A DNA stretch of 5,531 nt from Candidatus Bathyarchaeota archaeon (lineage in GTDB: Archaea > Thermoproteota > Bathyarchaeia > TCS64): contig CALGBN010000240.1 in the NCBI GenBank assembly GCA_937877765.1, positions 1-5,531 on the forward strand. Reading direction: 5' to 3'. The position numbers were made by a program, and so were the translations under genes. Below are positions 1 through 5,365 of the stretch, in pieces; the stretch's first letter is position 1; every line of letters begins with the position of its first letter. Under the pieces are notes generated by a model that was not told the DNA's origin, made no database searches, and saw only the letters and a list, made by a program, of their open reading frames with translations.

Positions 1-168
1 GATCTCGCTAGCCGTCACTAATCCCTTGACGAGTTCTTCTTCTCTTACAACGACCACGTCTTTGTTGTTTTTCGCCATTTTCTTTGATACTTCTGCTAGT
101 GTTTCTTTTGGGGAGACGATGATTGGGTTCTTGTTCATAATCTCCTTGATTTGCATTTCTAGATTCAT
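1..168 (-). CDS. CBS-domain protein, N-terminal fragment (cut by left window edge)
   Basis: The frame is open for 56 codons from an ATG at 168 down to base 1, so the C-terminal part lies outside the window. The translation begins MNLEMQIKEIMNKNPIIVSP and continues through KETLAEVSKKMAKNNKDVVV to a GLVTASEI segment. This is the classic start of a CBS domain: an xxxIMxxNPIxVSP strand, the TLxEVxKxM helix, a KDVVVV strand and then GLVTxxEI. CBS domains usually occur in pairs and bind adenine nucleotides to regulate a partner. Stand-alone archaeal CBS proteins are common and mostly of unknown target. A second in-frame ATG (codon 5, at 156) would also give a plausible start. I prefer 168 because the TATA-like box at 195-204 lies about 32 bp upstream, the spacing seen for other genes here. 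It is downstream of the MFS gene on the same strand with a 44 bp gap but appears to have its own promoter. Confidence 0.8.
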   Translation of the reverse strand, partial: MNLEMQIKEIMNKNPIIVSPKETLAEVSKKMAKNNKDVVVVREEELVKGLVTASEI

Positions 169-194
169 ATAATCAAGATAGATTCTAAAGGACA

Positions 195-204
195 GGTTAA
201 AAAT
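195..204 (-). promoter_or_regulatory. Putative archaeal TATA box for the CBS-domain gene
   Basis: Read on the minus strand this is ATTTTTAACC. Its centre is about 32 bp upstream of the ATG at 168, predicting a transcript that begins only a few bases before the start codon. No Shine-Dalgarno motif lies between the box and the ATG. The T run could equally act as a terminator for the MFS gene ending at 213; both roles are inferred. Confidence 0.35.
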
Positions 205-212
205 CTTAGTTG

Positions 213-1457
213 CTATGGTGTATTTTGCAGTGTTTCTGGTACCCATTTGTATAATATAGGCACTCGTAATAACATATCAACTGCTAATGGAACAGCGAAA
301 ATAAGCCAAGGCAGACTGCTATCATAGAGAAAACCCCCAAGTACAGGGGCTATTATTCGCATCATGGCACTGAAAGTGTTACTTAAACCCATCCAACGTC
401 CACGCTGCTCAGCGGGCACTAACTCCATAAACAAAGTATTATAGGCGCTGGTGCTCAAAGCTGCTCCCCGTAAGAACCATGCGACTAGTAGCCAGTATGG
501 ATTCTGGGCTAATATTGCTATGATAAAGCTGAGCCAGAGTCCGGGGCGTATTGCTATGAAAGCGAATTTTCTGCCCCGTGTGTCTGCTAACCTGTTCATT
601 GTAGTTGAGAATAGAAGATAGGCGATGGTCTCGCAAGTGGGCATTAATCCAAGAATATAGGCATCTGCTCCTTTGATCTCTTCTGCGTATAGGTATGCAA
701 AGTTCTCTAGGATTGACCATACAAAAGCGCCTAATGCGCCCACAACTATCATTGTTTTGAGTTTATTTCCACCAGTTTCGAGGACCTCTTTAAAGTCTTG
801 AACAAAGCCTGCGCTGCTTTTTTCTCGTGGCTGTGGTGCAACGTTATCTGTTTTCAAGTAAACGAAGCTATAAGCAATAATCAAACCAACGAACCTGATA
901 TAGTATAGGGGACGTATGCCCTCGACGGTCAGTCCACCCATATAGTTCACGATGTATGCCCCGACTACAGGGCTAGCAAGTCCCAACAAGTAGGCGATCT
1001 GCATCCTTAGCCCCATTCCTGTGGCTCTGTCCTCGTCTCTTAACCCATTTGTGATAATGACTTGTTGACTTCTGAACATCAAAGCCATGGTGATAGGGTT
1101 GATAGCCATAGCGATGAATATCCAACGCCAGTCATGGGCGAAAGCATAGAGCCCAATCATAACAATGTTTAGAAACATTCCAGCGCCGAGAACATACCTC
1201 AGATTATACTTGTCTGTGATGTACCCTACAGGCATGCTTATGAGCATGCTGATGAACGCACTGAAGCTACTGATCAATCCGATAAGTATGTTATCTGCGC
1301 CAAGCGCTTTGGTGTATATGCTGGTATATTGTCCTGTGAGGTTGTATAGAAAGTGGGCTCCCGCTGTTCTAACTATCATCATGCGGTAATTGTGGCTCTG
1401 TTTATCGAGGAAACCCCGTACACGCTTTACTATTTTCTTTTGTTCCAGCGGTTTCAC
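213..1457 (-). CDS. Major facilitator superfamily (MFS) transporter
   Basis: This 414-residue integral membrane protein has the usual MFS length and about twelve hydrophobic segments, split by a polar central loop around residues 203-234. The N-half motif A follows the second membrane segment at about residues 78-87 (GYITDKYNLR). A clearer copy lies in the C-half at about 288-297 (NRLADTRGRK). A charged stretch at 347-356 (VPAEQRGRWM) followed by MRIIAPVLGGFLYD resembles the conserved region between segments ten and eleven. MFS proteins are secondary transporters driven by ion or solute gradients. The substrate cannot be read from the sequence; drug or metabolite efflux is a common role for this type. 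The start is GTG, with an in-frame TAG immediately upstream (1458-1460), so no longer start exists. It is divergent from the TIGR04076-type gene. It does not look like a recent duplicate of the MFS gene at 1801-3012. Confidence 0.9.
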   Translation of the reverse strand: MKPLEQKKIVKRVRGFLDKQSHNYRMMIVRTAGAHFLYNLTGQYTSIYTKALGADNILIGLISSFSAFISMLISMPVGYITDKYNLRYVLGAGMFLNIVMIGLYAFAHDWRWIFIAMAINPITMALMFRSQQVIITNGLRDEDRATGMGLRMQIAYLLGLASPVVGAYIVNYMGGLTVEGIRPLYYIRFVGLIIAYSFVYLKTDNVAPQPREKSSAGFVQDFKEVLETGGNKLKTMIVVGALGAFVWSILENFAYLYAEEIKGADAYILGLMPTCETIAYLLFSTTMNRLADTRGRKFAFIAIRPGLWLSFIIAILAQNPYWLLVAWFLRGAALSTSAYNTLFMELVPAEQRGRWMGLSNTFSAMMRIIAPVLGGFLYDSSLPWLIFAVPLAVDMLLRVPILYKWVPETLQNTP

Positions 1458-1487
1458 CTAAATTATAGTGCAGTCTTCAACAGTATT

Positions 1488-1495
1488 CTATATAG
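1488..1495 (-). promoter_or_regulatory. Putative TATA box for the first MFS gene
   Basis: The palindrome CTATATAG is centred about 34 bp upstream of the GTG at 1457. That is the same spacing as other putative TATA boxes in the window. Because it is self-complementary it could be read in both directions, but the gene on the other strand has a better-placed box of its own at 1517-1525. Confidence 0.45.
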
Positions 1496-1516
1496 AGTTT
1501 ACCCGAATCAGAATGA

Positions 1517-1525
1517 GTTTTAAAC
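1517..1525 (+). promoter_or_regulatory. Putative TATA box for the TIGR04076-type gene
   Basis: The sequence GTTTTAAAC is centred 25 bp upstream of the ATG at 1546. In archaea transcription starts about 25 bp downstream of the TATA centre, so the mRNA would begin at or next to the start codon (leaderless). This supports 1546 rather than an earlier start. Confidence 0.5.
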
Positions 1526-1545
1526 AATCATTTCACAGAATTATT

Positions 1546-1818
1546 ATGGTACGCGTAAAAGCAACTGTAATCAGCCAAGAAGGACACTGCGCAGCAGGAC
1601 ACAAAGTAGGAGACGAAATCATATTCGACTGGGACACCCATGAGATCGAAGGAAAATTATGCCTCCACGCACTATACTCTGCACTTCCCAAAATCTATGC
1701 ACTCGCACATGGAGGACAAGTAGCCTACGCTACAGCTGAAGATGGCTCAAAAGTAGCGAGACATGCTTGCCCAGACGGCTATAATCCTTTGATTCTTGAA
1801 CTAAGAGTCATTGAGTAA
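1546..1818 (+). CDS. TIGR04076 family small protein
   Basis: The 90-residue product starts MVRVKATVISQEGHCAAGHK and ends in a CPDGYNPLILELRVIE segment. The pattern of a short beta strand, GHCxxGHKVGD, a GxLCLHAL helix, an AxAHGG turn and ACPDGxNPxxxELR matches my recollection of the TIGR04076 family. These are small proteins of about 90 residues in anaerobic archaea and Firmicutes with no established function. Three cysteines (15, 39, 75) fall in the conserved blocks and could be redox-active or bind metal; that is inference. The frame extends upstream to an ATG at 1468, but the extra 26 residues are absent from the family and would cover both putative promoters, so I start at 1546. The 3' end overlaps the convergent MFS gene by 18 bp. 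Confidence 0.8.
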   Translation: MVRVKATVISQEGHCAAGHKVGDEIIFDWDTHEIEGKLCLHALYSALPKIYALAHGGQVAYATAEDGSKVARHACPDGYNPLILELRVIE

Positions 1819-3012
1819 TCCCGCTTCTTCTCTTGCATTATCCTTGATTAGGAACCAGAGAAGCAGAATATCAACCACCAGTAAGGCTAGGTTTACTAGC
1901 ATTGGGGCATTGTACCCATATCGGTCATAGATTATTCCGCCAATAAATGGTCCAGGTAACGCTACTAATCCCCTGAATGTACTGTAACCACCTATAGATT
2001 TAGCTCGCTCAGATGGGTCTACGTTTTTTGCTACCCAAGCCTGTTCGGCTGGTGACCAGAGGGCTGCACTGAACCCCATGAGTACATTTGATGCTATTGC
2101 AACGAGATACGTTGGCTTGAGTATCAAAGCCACTATCAGTATACCTGAGATTATCTGGCTGGCTGTCAAGTAGACTCGGTAACCGTATCTGTCTACTCTG
2201 CTTCCTATGAGCATCTGTGATACAGCCATGGTTCCAGTCTGGAAGGCTGAGATAATCGCGATCTGTCCAGCCGTAAACCCAAAGGAATCAACAAGTAATC
2301 CGTTGATGAGTCTCCACCCTATGCTGAAAGCTAGTAAGTCAACACTCATGGCGATGTAGTAGCCCCAGAGGTATCTTTGGGGTCTGAAACTGTCCAGCAT
2401 ACTCGATAAGGCTTTTCCTACACCAAACTCACGTTTTGAGAGTGTATGTGTTTCCTCGATCTTCAGAGTCGTAACTATAAGTGATAATGTGCTTGCGGCT
2501 ACAAACACTATGAAAACCATCCTATAGCCAATATTATCGGCTAACCAACCCGCTGAGATAGTGCCAATTAATCCACACGTCATGTAGACGCTGCCCAGTA
2601 TCCCATAGAGCCAGCCTACCTGTCCTTCCTCAGCTGACTCAGCTATTATGCTTGTCCAGACAGGTATTATGCTGTACCCGAAACCAACTAGAATCATTCC
2701 CAACGTAGCGTATAGCCACGACTTAGAGAAGATGAAGAATACACCAGCACAGACCACTAAGAGGTCTCTCAAGATCAGAAATGGTTTTCTACCGTAGACA
2801 TCGCTTGCTGCGCCAATTATTGGTTGGAATATTATCCGTGATAGCTCCATGAGGCTCTCTAGTGCGCCTATGTCTTTTACTGATAAACCGAGGCTAAGTG
2901 CGAAGGGTTGCCAAACAACGTATCTGATGTTATCGCGTAGTCCACGCAGAGCTGTCGCTAACCCAAGGTATAGAATCTGGGGACTGCGACGTATTCTCTG
3001 CAACATAGACAT
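1801..3012 (-). CDS. Major facilitator superfamily (MFS) transporter
   Basis: This 403-residue polytopic membrane protein has about twelve hydrophobic segments. Motif A is textbook in the N-half at residues 67-76 (GAASDVYGRK), with a variant in the C-half at 270-279 (GSRVDRYGYR). The charged central loop between the two six-helix bundles runs at about 186-212. The segment PAEQAWVAKNVDPSERAKSI (about 321-340), followed by a GPFIGGIIYDRYG motif, is typical of multidrug- or sugar-efflux-like MFS proteins. The substrate is not determinable. A TGA at 3016-3018 blocks longer starts. A GAGG at 3014-3017 (minus strand) is only one base from the ATG at 3012 but seven bases from the in-frame ATG at 3006. 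Translation may therefore begin at codon 3, the one place here where a Shine-Dalgarno might matter. It lies 60 bp downstream of the asparaginase gene on the same strand and may be co-transcribed with it. Confidence 0.9.
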   Translation of the reverse strand: MSMLQRIRRSPQILYLGLATALRGLRDNIRYVVWQPFALSLGLSVKDIGALESLMELSRIIFQPIIGAASDVYGRKPFLILRDLLVVCAGVFFIFSKSWLYATLGMILVGFGYSIIPVWTSIIAESAEEGQVGWLYGILGSVYMTCGLIGTISAGWLADNIGYRMVFIVFVAASTLSLIVTTLKIEETHTLSKREFGVGKALSSMLDSFRPQRYLWGYYIAMSVDLLAFSIGWRLINGLLVDSFGFTAGQIAIISAFQTGTMAVSQMLIGSRVDRYGYRVYLTASQIISGILIVALILKPTYLVAIASNVLMGFSAALWSPAEQAWVAKNVDPSERAKSIGGYSTFRGLVALPGPFIGGIIYDRYGYNAPMLVNLALLVVDILLLWFLIKDNAREEAGLLNDS

Positions 3013-3045
3013 TCCTCATGGGTGCCGCTGTTAACGCGGGTCTCT

Positions 3046-3052
3046 CTTTTAA
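3046..3052 (-). promoter_or_regulatory. Weak putative TATA box for the second MFS gene
   Basis: TTAAAAG on the minus strand is centred about 37 bp upstream of the ATG at 3012. If used, it would give a leader of roughly a dozen bases that includes the GAGG element. It is a weaker match than the others, and read-through from the asparaginase gene is an alternative source of transcript. Confidence 0.25.
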
Positions 3053-3060
3053 CTGTAACT

Positions 3061-3070
3061 GAAAAAGAAG
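3061..3070 (-). terminator. Possible oligo-T terminator after the asparaginase gene
   Basis: The minus strand reads CTTCTTTTTC two bases after the TAA at 3073-3075. Archaeal intrinsic termination needs only a T-rich tract, with no hairpin. The tract is short (five consecutive T), so termination is probably partial at best. Confidence 0.25.
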
Positions 3071-3072
3071 AG

Positions 3073-4017
3073 TTATTTCTTAACCCATGAGCCTTTCCGG
3101 GTCTCGACCCTCTGAGAGTCTATATTCATGTAGTAATATGGTATCTCTCTGTGTGTTGAGGCTCCACCTGTCTCACCCAGTGAATTGAACGCGATTACAT
3201 TCATACTCGGCTTCTCAACTATCTCTTGGATCTCTTTCATGGACTCCTCACATGCCTCAGTTGGACTCATACCTGTCTTCATGTACACAACAACTGCTCT
3301 CGCGGAGCCGTTTCTTATAGCCAGTTCACCTGTGCCTGTACAGCAAGCAGCACCATACCGGTTATCACAGTAATTCCCTGCACCTATGATGGGACTGTCT
3401 CCTACTCTTCCCGGAAGCTTCAGATAGGTTCCACTTGTCGTTACTCCTGTGGCTATGTTCTGATTGATGTCAAATGCCATGACATCAACGGTTCCTCTCA
3501 TATGAGGTTCCAGTCGTTCAAACCACTTATTTATATCATAATCCTGCTCATCCGCCCTAAGATATCCCTTATCCAAATCAAATTCGGGTCCCAGTTCGTG
3601 AAGCCGCTTCTCTTTAAACGCATTATAAAACTCCTCAGCATACGGTGTAAGAAGCTTCGTTTTCTCAAACCCCAAGTGTTCAGCGAACAACTCAGCACCA
3701 TCCCCCACCAACAAGACATGAGGGCTTTCCTCCATCACCCTACGGGCAATAGAAATAACGTGAAGATAGTCCCTAACATGAGCTACCGCCCCGGCGTTCA
3801 ATGTTCTTCCACACATAATCGAGGCGTCTAGAGTAACTTCTCCTGCTAGATTGGGTATCCCCCCAAGTCCAACTCCGTGGTCGTCTTGATTGGATTCAAC
3901 TGCTTTGCATGTTTGCTCAACCGCGTCAAGCGCGTTTTTTCCTTCACTAAGAATCTTGATGCCTATTTCTAGGAAATTTTTCGCGCTATCTGAGCCCATA
4001 ATAAATGGTTTTACCAT
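3073..4017 (-). CDS. Glycosylasparaginase-family N-terminal nucleophile (Ntn) hydrolase
   Basis: The 314-residue product (from the ATG at 4017) is a full-length Ntn asparaginase. Such enzymes autocleave before a threonine that becomes the nucleophile and hydrolyse N4-(beta-N-acetylglucosaminyl)-L-asparagine or related beta-aspartyl amides. The alpha-subunit part holds DDHGVGLGGIPNLAGEVTLD (about 45-64) and ASIMCGRTLNAGAVA. The nucleophile is Thr176 in RGTVDVMAFD. Downstream are TTSG with Thr194, GRVGDSP with Arg204 and Asp207, and CCTGTGE with Thr227 and Gly228. The spacings from the nucleophile (+18, +28, +31, +51, +52) equal those of human AGA residues Thr206, Thr224, Arg234, Asp237, Thr257 and Gly258. 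TTSG rather than TSTGG favours the glycosylasparaginase branch over isoaspartyl peptidase. There is no signal peptide, so it should be cytoplasmic. A TTG at 4026 would add three residues; the ATG is preferred. Oddities are Cys69 where relatives usually have Asp (IMDG), and Cys217, Cys225 and Cys226 near the active site. Confidence 0.9.
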   Translation of the reverse strand: MVKPFIMGSDSAKNFLEIGIKILSEGKNALDAVEQTCKAVESNQDDHGVGLGGIPNLAGEVTLDASIMCGRTLNAGAVAHVRDYLHVISIARRVMEESPHVLLVGDGAELFAEHLGFEKTKLLTPYAEEFYNAFKEKRLHELGPEFDLDKGYLRADEQDYDINKWFERLEPHMRGTVDVMAFDINQNIATGVTTSGTYLKLPGRVGDSPIIGAGNYCDNRYGAACCTGTGELAIRNGSARAVVVYMKTGMSPTEACEESMKEIQEIVEKPSMNVIAFNSLGETGGASTHREIPYYYMNIDSQRVETRKGSWVKK

Positions 4018-4060
4018 AACAAACAATGAGTTTCTAGATATTTCACATTAATGCCAAGAG

Positions 4061-4069
4061 GTTATAAAC
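4061..4069. promoter_or_regulatory. Near-symmetric TATA element between divergent asparaginase and ATC-hydrolase genes
   Basis: The plus strand reads GTTATAAAC and the minus strand GTTTATAAC, so either strand presents a good TATA box. On the plus strand its centre is 33 bp upstream of the ATG at 4098. On the minus strand it is 48 bp from the ATG at 4017 (39 bp from the TTG at 4026). A second A/T-rich stretch at about 4036-4043 (GAAATATC on the minus strand) lies closer to 4017 and may serve the asparaginase instead. The plus-strand assignment is the more secure. Confidence 0.5.
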
Positions 4070-4097
4070 TTTGAACACCGAAATACTGTGATCATTT

Positions 4098-4574
4098 ATG
4101 GTTACTGAGCAAGACATAGCTGAGTTTGGAGACCTCTGGTCCCTAATGTACTGTGTAATGGCACGAGAAATGGTGGACAGCTTTGGTGAAGAAGGCAAGG
4201 AAGCACTAATCAGAGCAGTAAAAGCCTACGGCGCAGCAAGAGGAGAACGTCTAAGGAAACGCCACGAGGAACAAGGACTACCCATCAACATGAGAAGTCT
4301 ATTCGACCACTACGACCTACCTGGTCACCCAGACAACCAGAAGGAACGGAAGAAATACACGGACAACTTCCTTGAAAGCTACACGTATCTATGCCCATAT
4401 GAGAGAATCTGGAGAGCAAGAGACTGCAACGATGTTGGACTTGTCTATTGTCAATACTTCCATCATGCTTTCTGGCAGACATATCGCCCTGATATCGATG
4501 TACAGATACCTGAGATATTGACAAAGGATGATCCCCACTGTTTGTTCTTGGTATCCCAACCAAAGGATGAGTGA
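4098..4574 (+). CDS. L-2-amino-thiazoline-4-carboxylic acid hydrolase-like protein
   Basis: The 158-residue soluble protein has an N-terminal helical half (FGEEGKEALIRAVKAYGAAR, about 29-48) and a Cys/His-rich C-terminal half. The latter contains CPYERIW (Cys99), GLVYCQYFHHAFW (Cys118, His122, His123) and KDDPHCLFLV (Cys148). This helix followed by CPY...YC..hH...DxxCxF resembles the ATC hydrolase family (Pfam ATC_hydrolase). The founding member, in Pseudomonas, opens the thiazoline ring of L-ATC to N-carbamoyl-L-cysteine on the way to cysteine. Many archaeal and clostridial relatives have only the fold, so the true substrate is open. The conserved Cys and His suggest thiol chemistry or metal binding (inference). 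GTGATC at 4088-4093 could pair with the archaeal 16S 3' end at a 4-base spacing, but the predicted transcription start near 4090 may cut into it. It is divergent from the asparaginase, with an 80 bp gap. Confidence 0.72.
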   Translation: MVTEQDIAEFGDLWSLMYCVMAREMVDSFGEEGKEALIRAVKAYGAARGERLRKRHEEQGLPINMRSLFDHYDLPGHPDNQKERKKYTDNFLESYTYLCPYERIWRARDCNDVGLVYCQYFHHAFWQTYRPDIDVQIPEILTKDDPHCLFLVSQPKDE

Positions 4575-4587
4575 TACATCCACTTTC

Positions 4588-4595
4588 TTTTATAC
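4588..4595 (+). promoter_or_regulatory. Putative TATA box for the 41-residue coiled-coil gene
   Basis: TTTTATAC is centred about 32 bp upstream of the TTG at 4624, the same spacing as for neighbouring genes. The preceding pyrimidine tract CTTTCTTTT (4583-4591), nine bases after the stop of the ATC-hydrolase-like gene, could also be that gene's T-rich terminator. Confidence 0.4.
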
Positions 4596-4623
4596 TCAAG
4601 AAACAGAATTCTAGTAGATTACC

Positions 4624-4749
4624 TTGTCAAAGGAAGAGAAACTCAAAGAAGTAGTAGATCGATTGCAGCGGTTAGCAGATAAGCAGAAGAACATCGATGA
4701 ACGCATGAAGCGCGTTGAGAAGTATCTGAAAGATCAACCTGAAGAGTGA
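4624..4749 (+). CDS. Small coiled-coil protein, 41 residues, TTG start
   Basis: Reading from TTG gives MSKEEKLKEVVDRLQRLADK followed by QKNIDERMKRVEKYLKDQPEE, then TGA. Residues Leu7, Val10, Leu14, Leu17, Gln21, Ile24, Met28, Val31 and Leu35 fall in an uninterrupted 3-4 heptad pattern with charged residues between them. This predicts a single amphipathic helix that would dimerise or bundle. There are no cysteines, no signal peptide and no membrane segment. An in-frame TAG at 4615-4617 leaves the TTG as the only start that gives this helix. A TATA-like box 32 bp upstream supports a real gene. The 3' end is 41 bp before the next gene on the same strand. No function can be assigned; small helical oligomerisation or adaptor proteins look like this. 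The heptads and the promoter make chance unlikely, but the ORF is short. Confidence 0.6.
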   Translation: MSKEEKLKEVVDRLQRLADKQKNIDERMKRVEKYLKDQPEE

Positions 4750-4754
4750 AGCGG

Positions 4755-4762
4755 ATAATATT
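4755..4762 (+). promoter_or_regulatory. Putative TATA box for the 74-residue gene
   Basis: ATAATATT is centred about 32 bp upstream of the ATG at 4791 (26 bp from the in-frame GTG at 4785). It lies just past the stop codon of the coiled-coil ORF. The sequence is A/T-rich but not a strong match, and read-through from upstream is possible. Confidence 0.35.
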
Positions 4763-4790
4763 CTTATCTCCCAGATGATTCTAAGTGGCT

Positions 4791-5015
4791 ATGAGGCTAG
4801 AGCCCGAGGAGCGGAGACGCATATACGAGTATATGAGGCGAAATGGGTACTCGCGTCTCACCATCAAGATACTCATGAGCTATAATCCAGATGGAATGGA
4901 CCGTCTCACAGTTATCCTCGGTAAAGGCACAGACTACGATTACAGGCTTCTAGATGAACCAGATTTCAGGGAAAAAGAAATTCAACGATTCTTAGAGCTA
5001 ACAAAATCTGGTTAG
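4791..5015 (+). CDS. Hypothetical protein, 74 residues
   Basis: I do not recognise this family. The product is soluble and highly charged. A basic N-terminal helix (MRLEPEERRRIYEYMRRNGY) is followed by a second predicted helix around SRLTIKILMSYN, a turn with PDGMDRLTVILGKGTDYDYR, and an acidic C-terminal helix (DEPDFREKEIQRFLELTKSG). The N-terminal arrangement of EERRRIYEYMRRNGYS, a short helix and another helix could suit nucleic-acid or protein binding, but no helix-turn-helix can be claimed. An in-frame GTG at 4785 would add two residues (MA-), with a TAA just before it at 4782-4784. I choose the ATG at 4791 because its distance from the upstream A/T box (about 32 bp) matches the other genes. 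It ends convergently with the 97-residue gene, overlapping it by four bases (TTAG, with the stop codons interlocked). Confidence 0.7.
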   Translation: MRLEPEERRRIYEYMRRNGYSRLTIKILMSYNPDGMDRLTVILGKGTDYDYRLLDEPDFREKEIQRFLELTKSG

Positions 5016-5305
5016 AGGCTCGCAACAGCCATTATCTTGCTTCTTATCTCGACTGCTCTTGTTTCAAATATGCGTCCAAACTCAGTTGCTTCTGGTCTAC
5101 TGACTGGTTTTCCATCGTTTGCTTTGTATTCTAGCCATGCGTTGTATGTACGGGTGTATATTCTTCCGAACATAGCGCTTGGGACACTTTCTATCAGCCC
5201 ACGGGTCTTAAAATTCATGAATATACGATAGTTGCTCTCCAGTTTGTCATCGCTTAATTCATCGTCTATAACCTTCTCAAGTATTCCACGTAGGGCTGGT
5301 TCCAA
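5012..5305 (-). CDS. Hypothetical protein, 97 residues, TTG start
   Basis: This is an unrecognised, soluble and probably all-helical protein. Its N-terminal third is acidic (EKVIDDELSDDKLESNYRIF) and the rest is basic-aromatic. Two similar segments about 30 residues apart, FGRIYTRTYNAWLEYK (46-61) and FGRIFETRAVEIRSK (76-90), share FGRI followed by an aromatic and an Arg, suggesting a repeated helical unit. They are joined by a KANDGKPVSRPEATE linker. There are no cysteines and no signal peptide. A TGA at 5312-5314 lies three codons upstream of the TTG, and the next in-frame ATG is codon 30, so the TTG at 5305 is the credible start. A TTTTAAA box 33 bp upstream supports it. It is transcribed away from the truncated gene at the right end and converges on the 74-residue gene. 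Function unknown. Confidence 0.72.
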   Translation of the reverse strand: MEPALRGILEKVIDDELSDDKLESNYRIFMNFKTRGLIESVPSAMFGRIYTRTYNAWLEYKANDGKPVSRPEATEFGRIFETRAVEIRSKIMAVASL

Positions 5306-5334
5306 GTTAACTCACACAATACACAATCTACGGG

Positions 5335-5341
5335 TTTAAAA
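5335..5341 (-). promoter_or_regulatory. Putative TATA box for the 97-residue gene
   Basis: The minus strand reads TTTTAAA followed by CCC, centred about 33 bp upstream of the TTG at 5305. The predicted transcription start is within about ten bases of the start codon, and no Shine-Dalgarno motif is present. Confidence 0.45.
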
Positions 5342-5365
5342 CCGTTATTTTTCTACGGGGAAACC

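Noticed and set aside
1165..1389. 74-codon plus-strand frame inside the first MFS gene
   Set aside because: It is the complement of membrane-spanning codons and so appears hydrophobic by default; a shadow frame.
1468..1545. Longer start (ATG at 1468) for the TIGR04076-type gene
   Set aside because: The additional 26 residues do not resemble the family, whose members begin near VRVKATV. They would also lie across both divergent TATA-like boxes. The ATG at 1546 fits promoter spacing exactly.
3226..3831. 201-codon plus-strand open frame opposite the asparaginase
   Set aside because: It lies entirely antisense to a gene with full catalytic motifs. Its translation is Ser/Cys/Ile-rich with no domain logic, as expected from a shadow frame.
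4018..4026. TTG start at 4026 for the asparaginase
   Set aside because: It adds only three residues before an ATG, which is the better start codon. Promoter spacing does not decide clearly, so the ATG was kept.
4285..4599. Minus-strand open frames opposite the ATC-hydrolase-like gene
   Set aside because: They are antisense to a conserved-looking gene, low in structure and cysteine/serine-rich. They have no promoter-like box at the proper distance.
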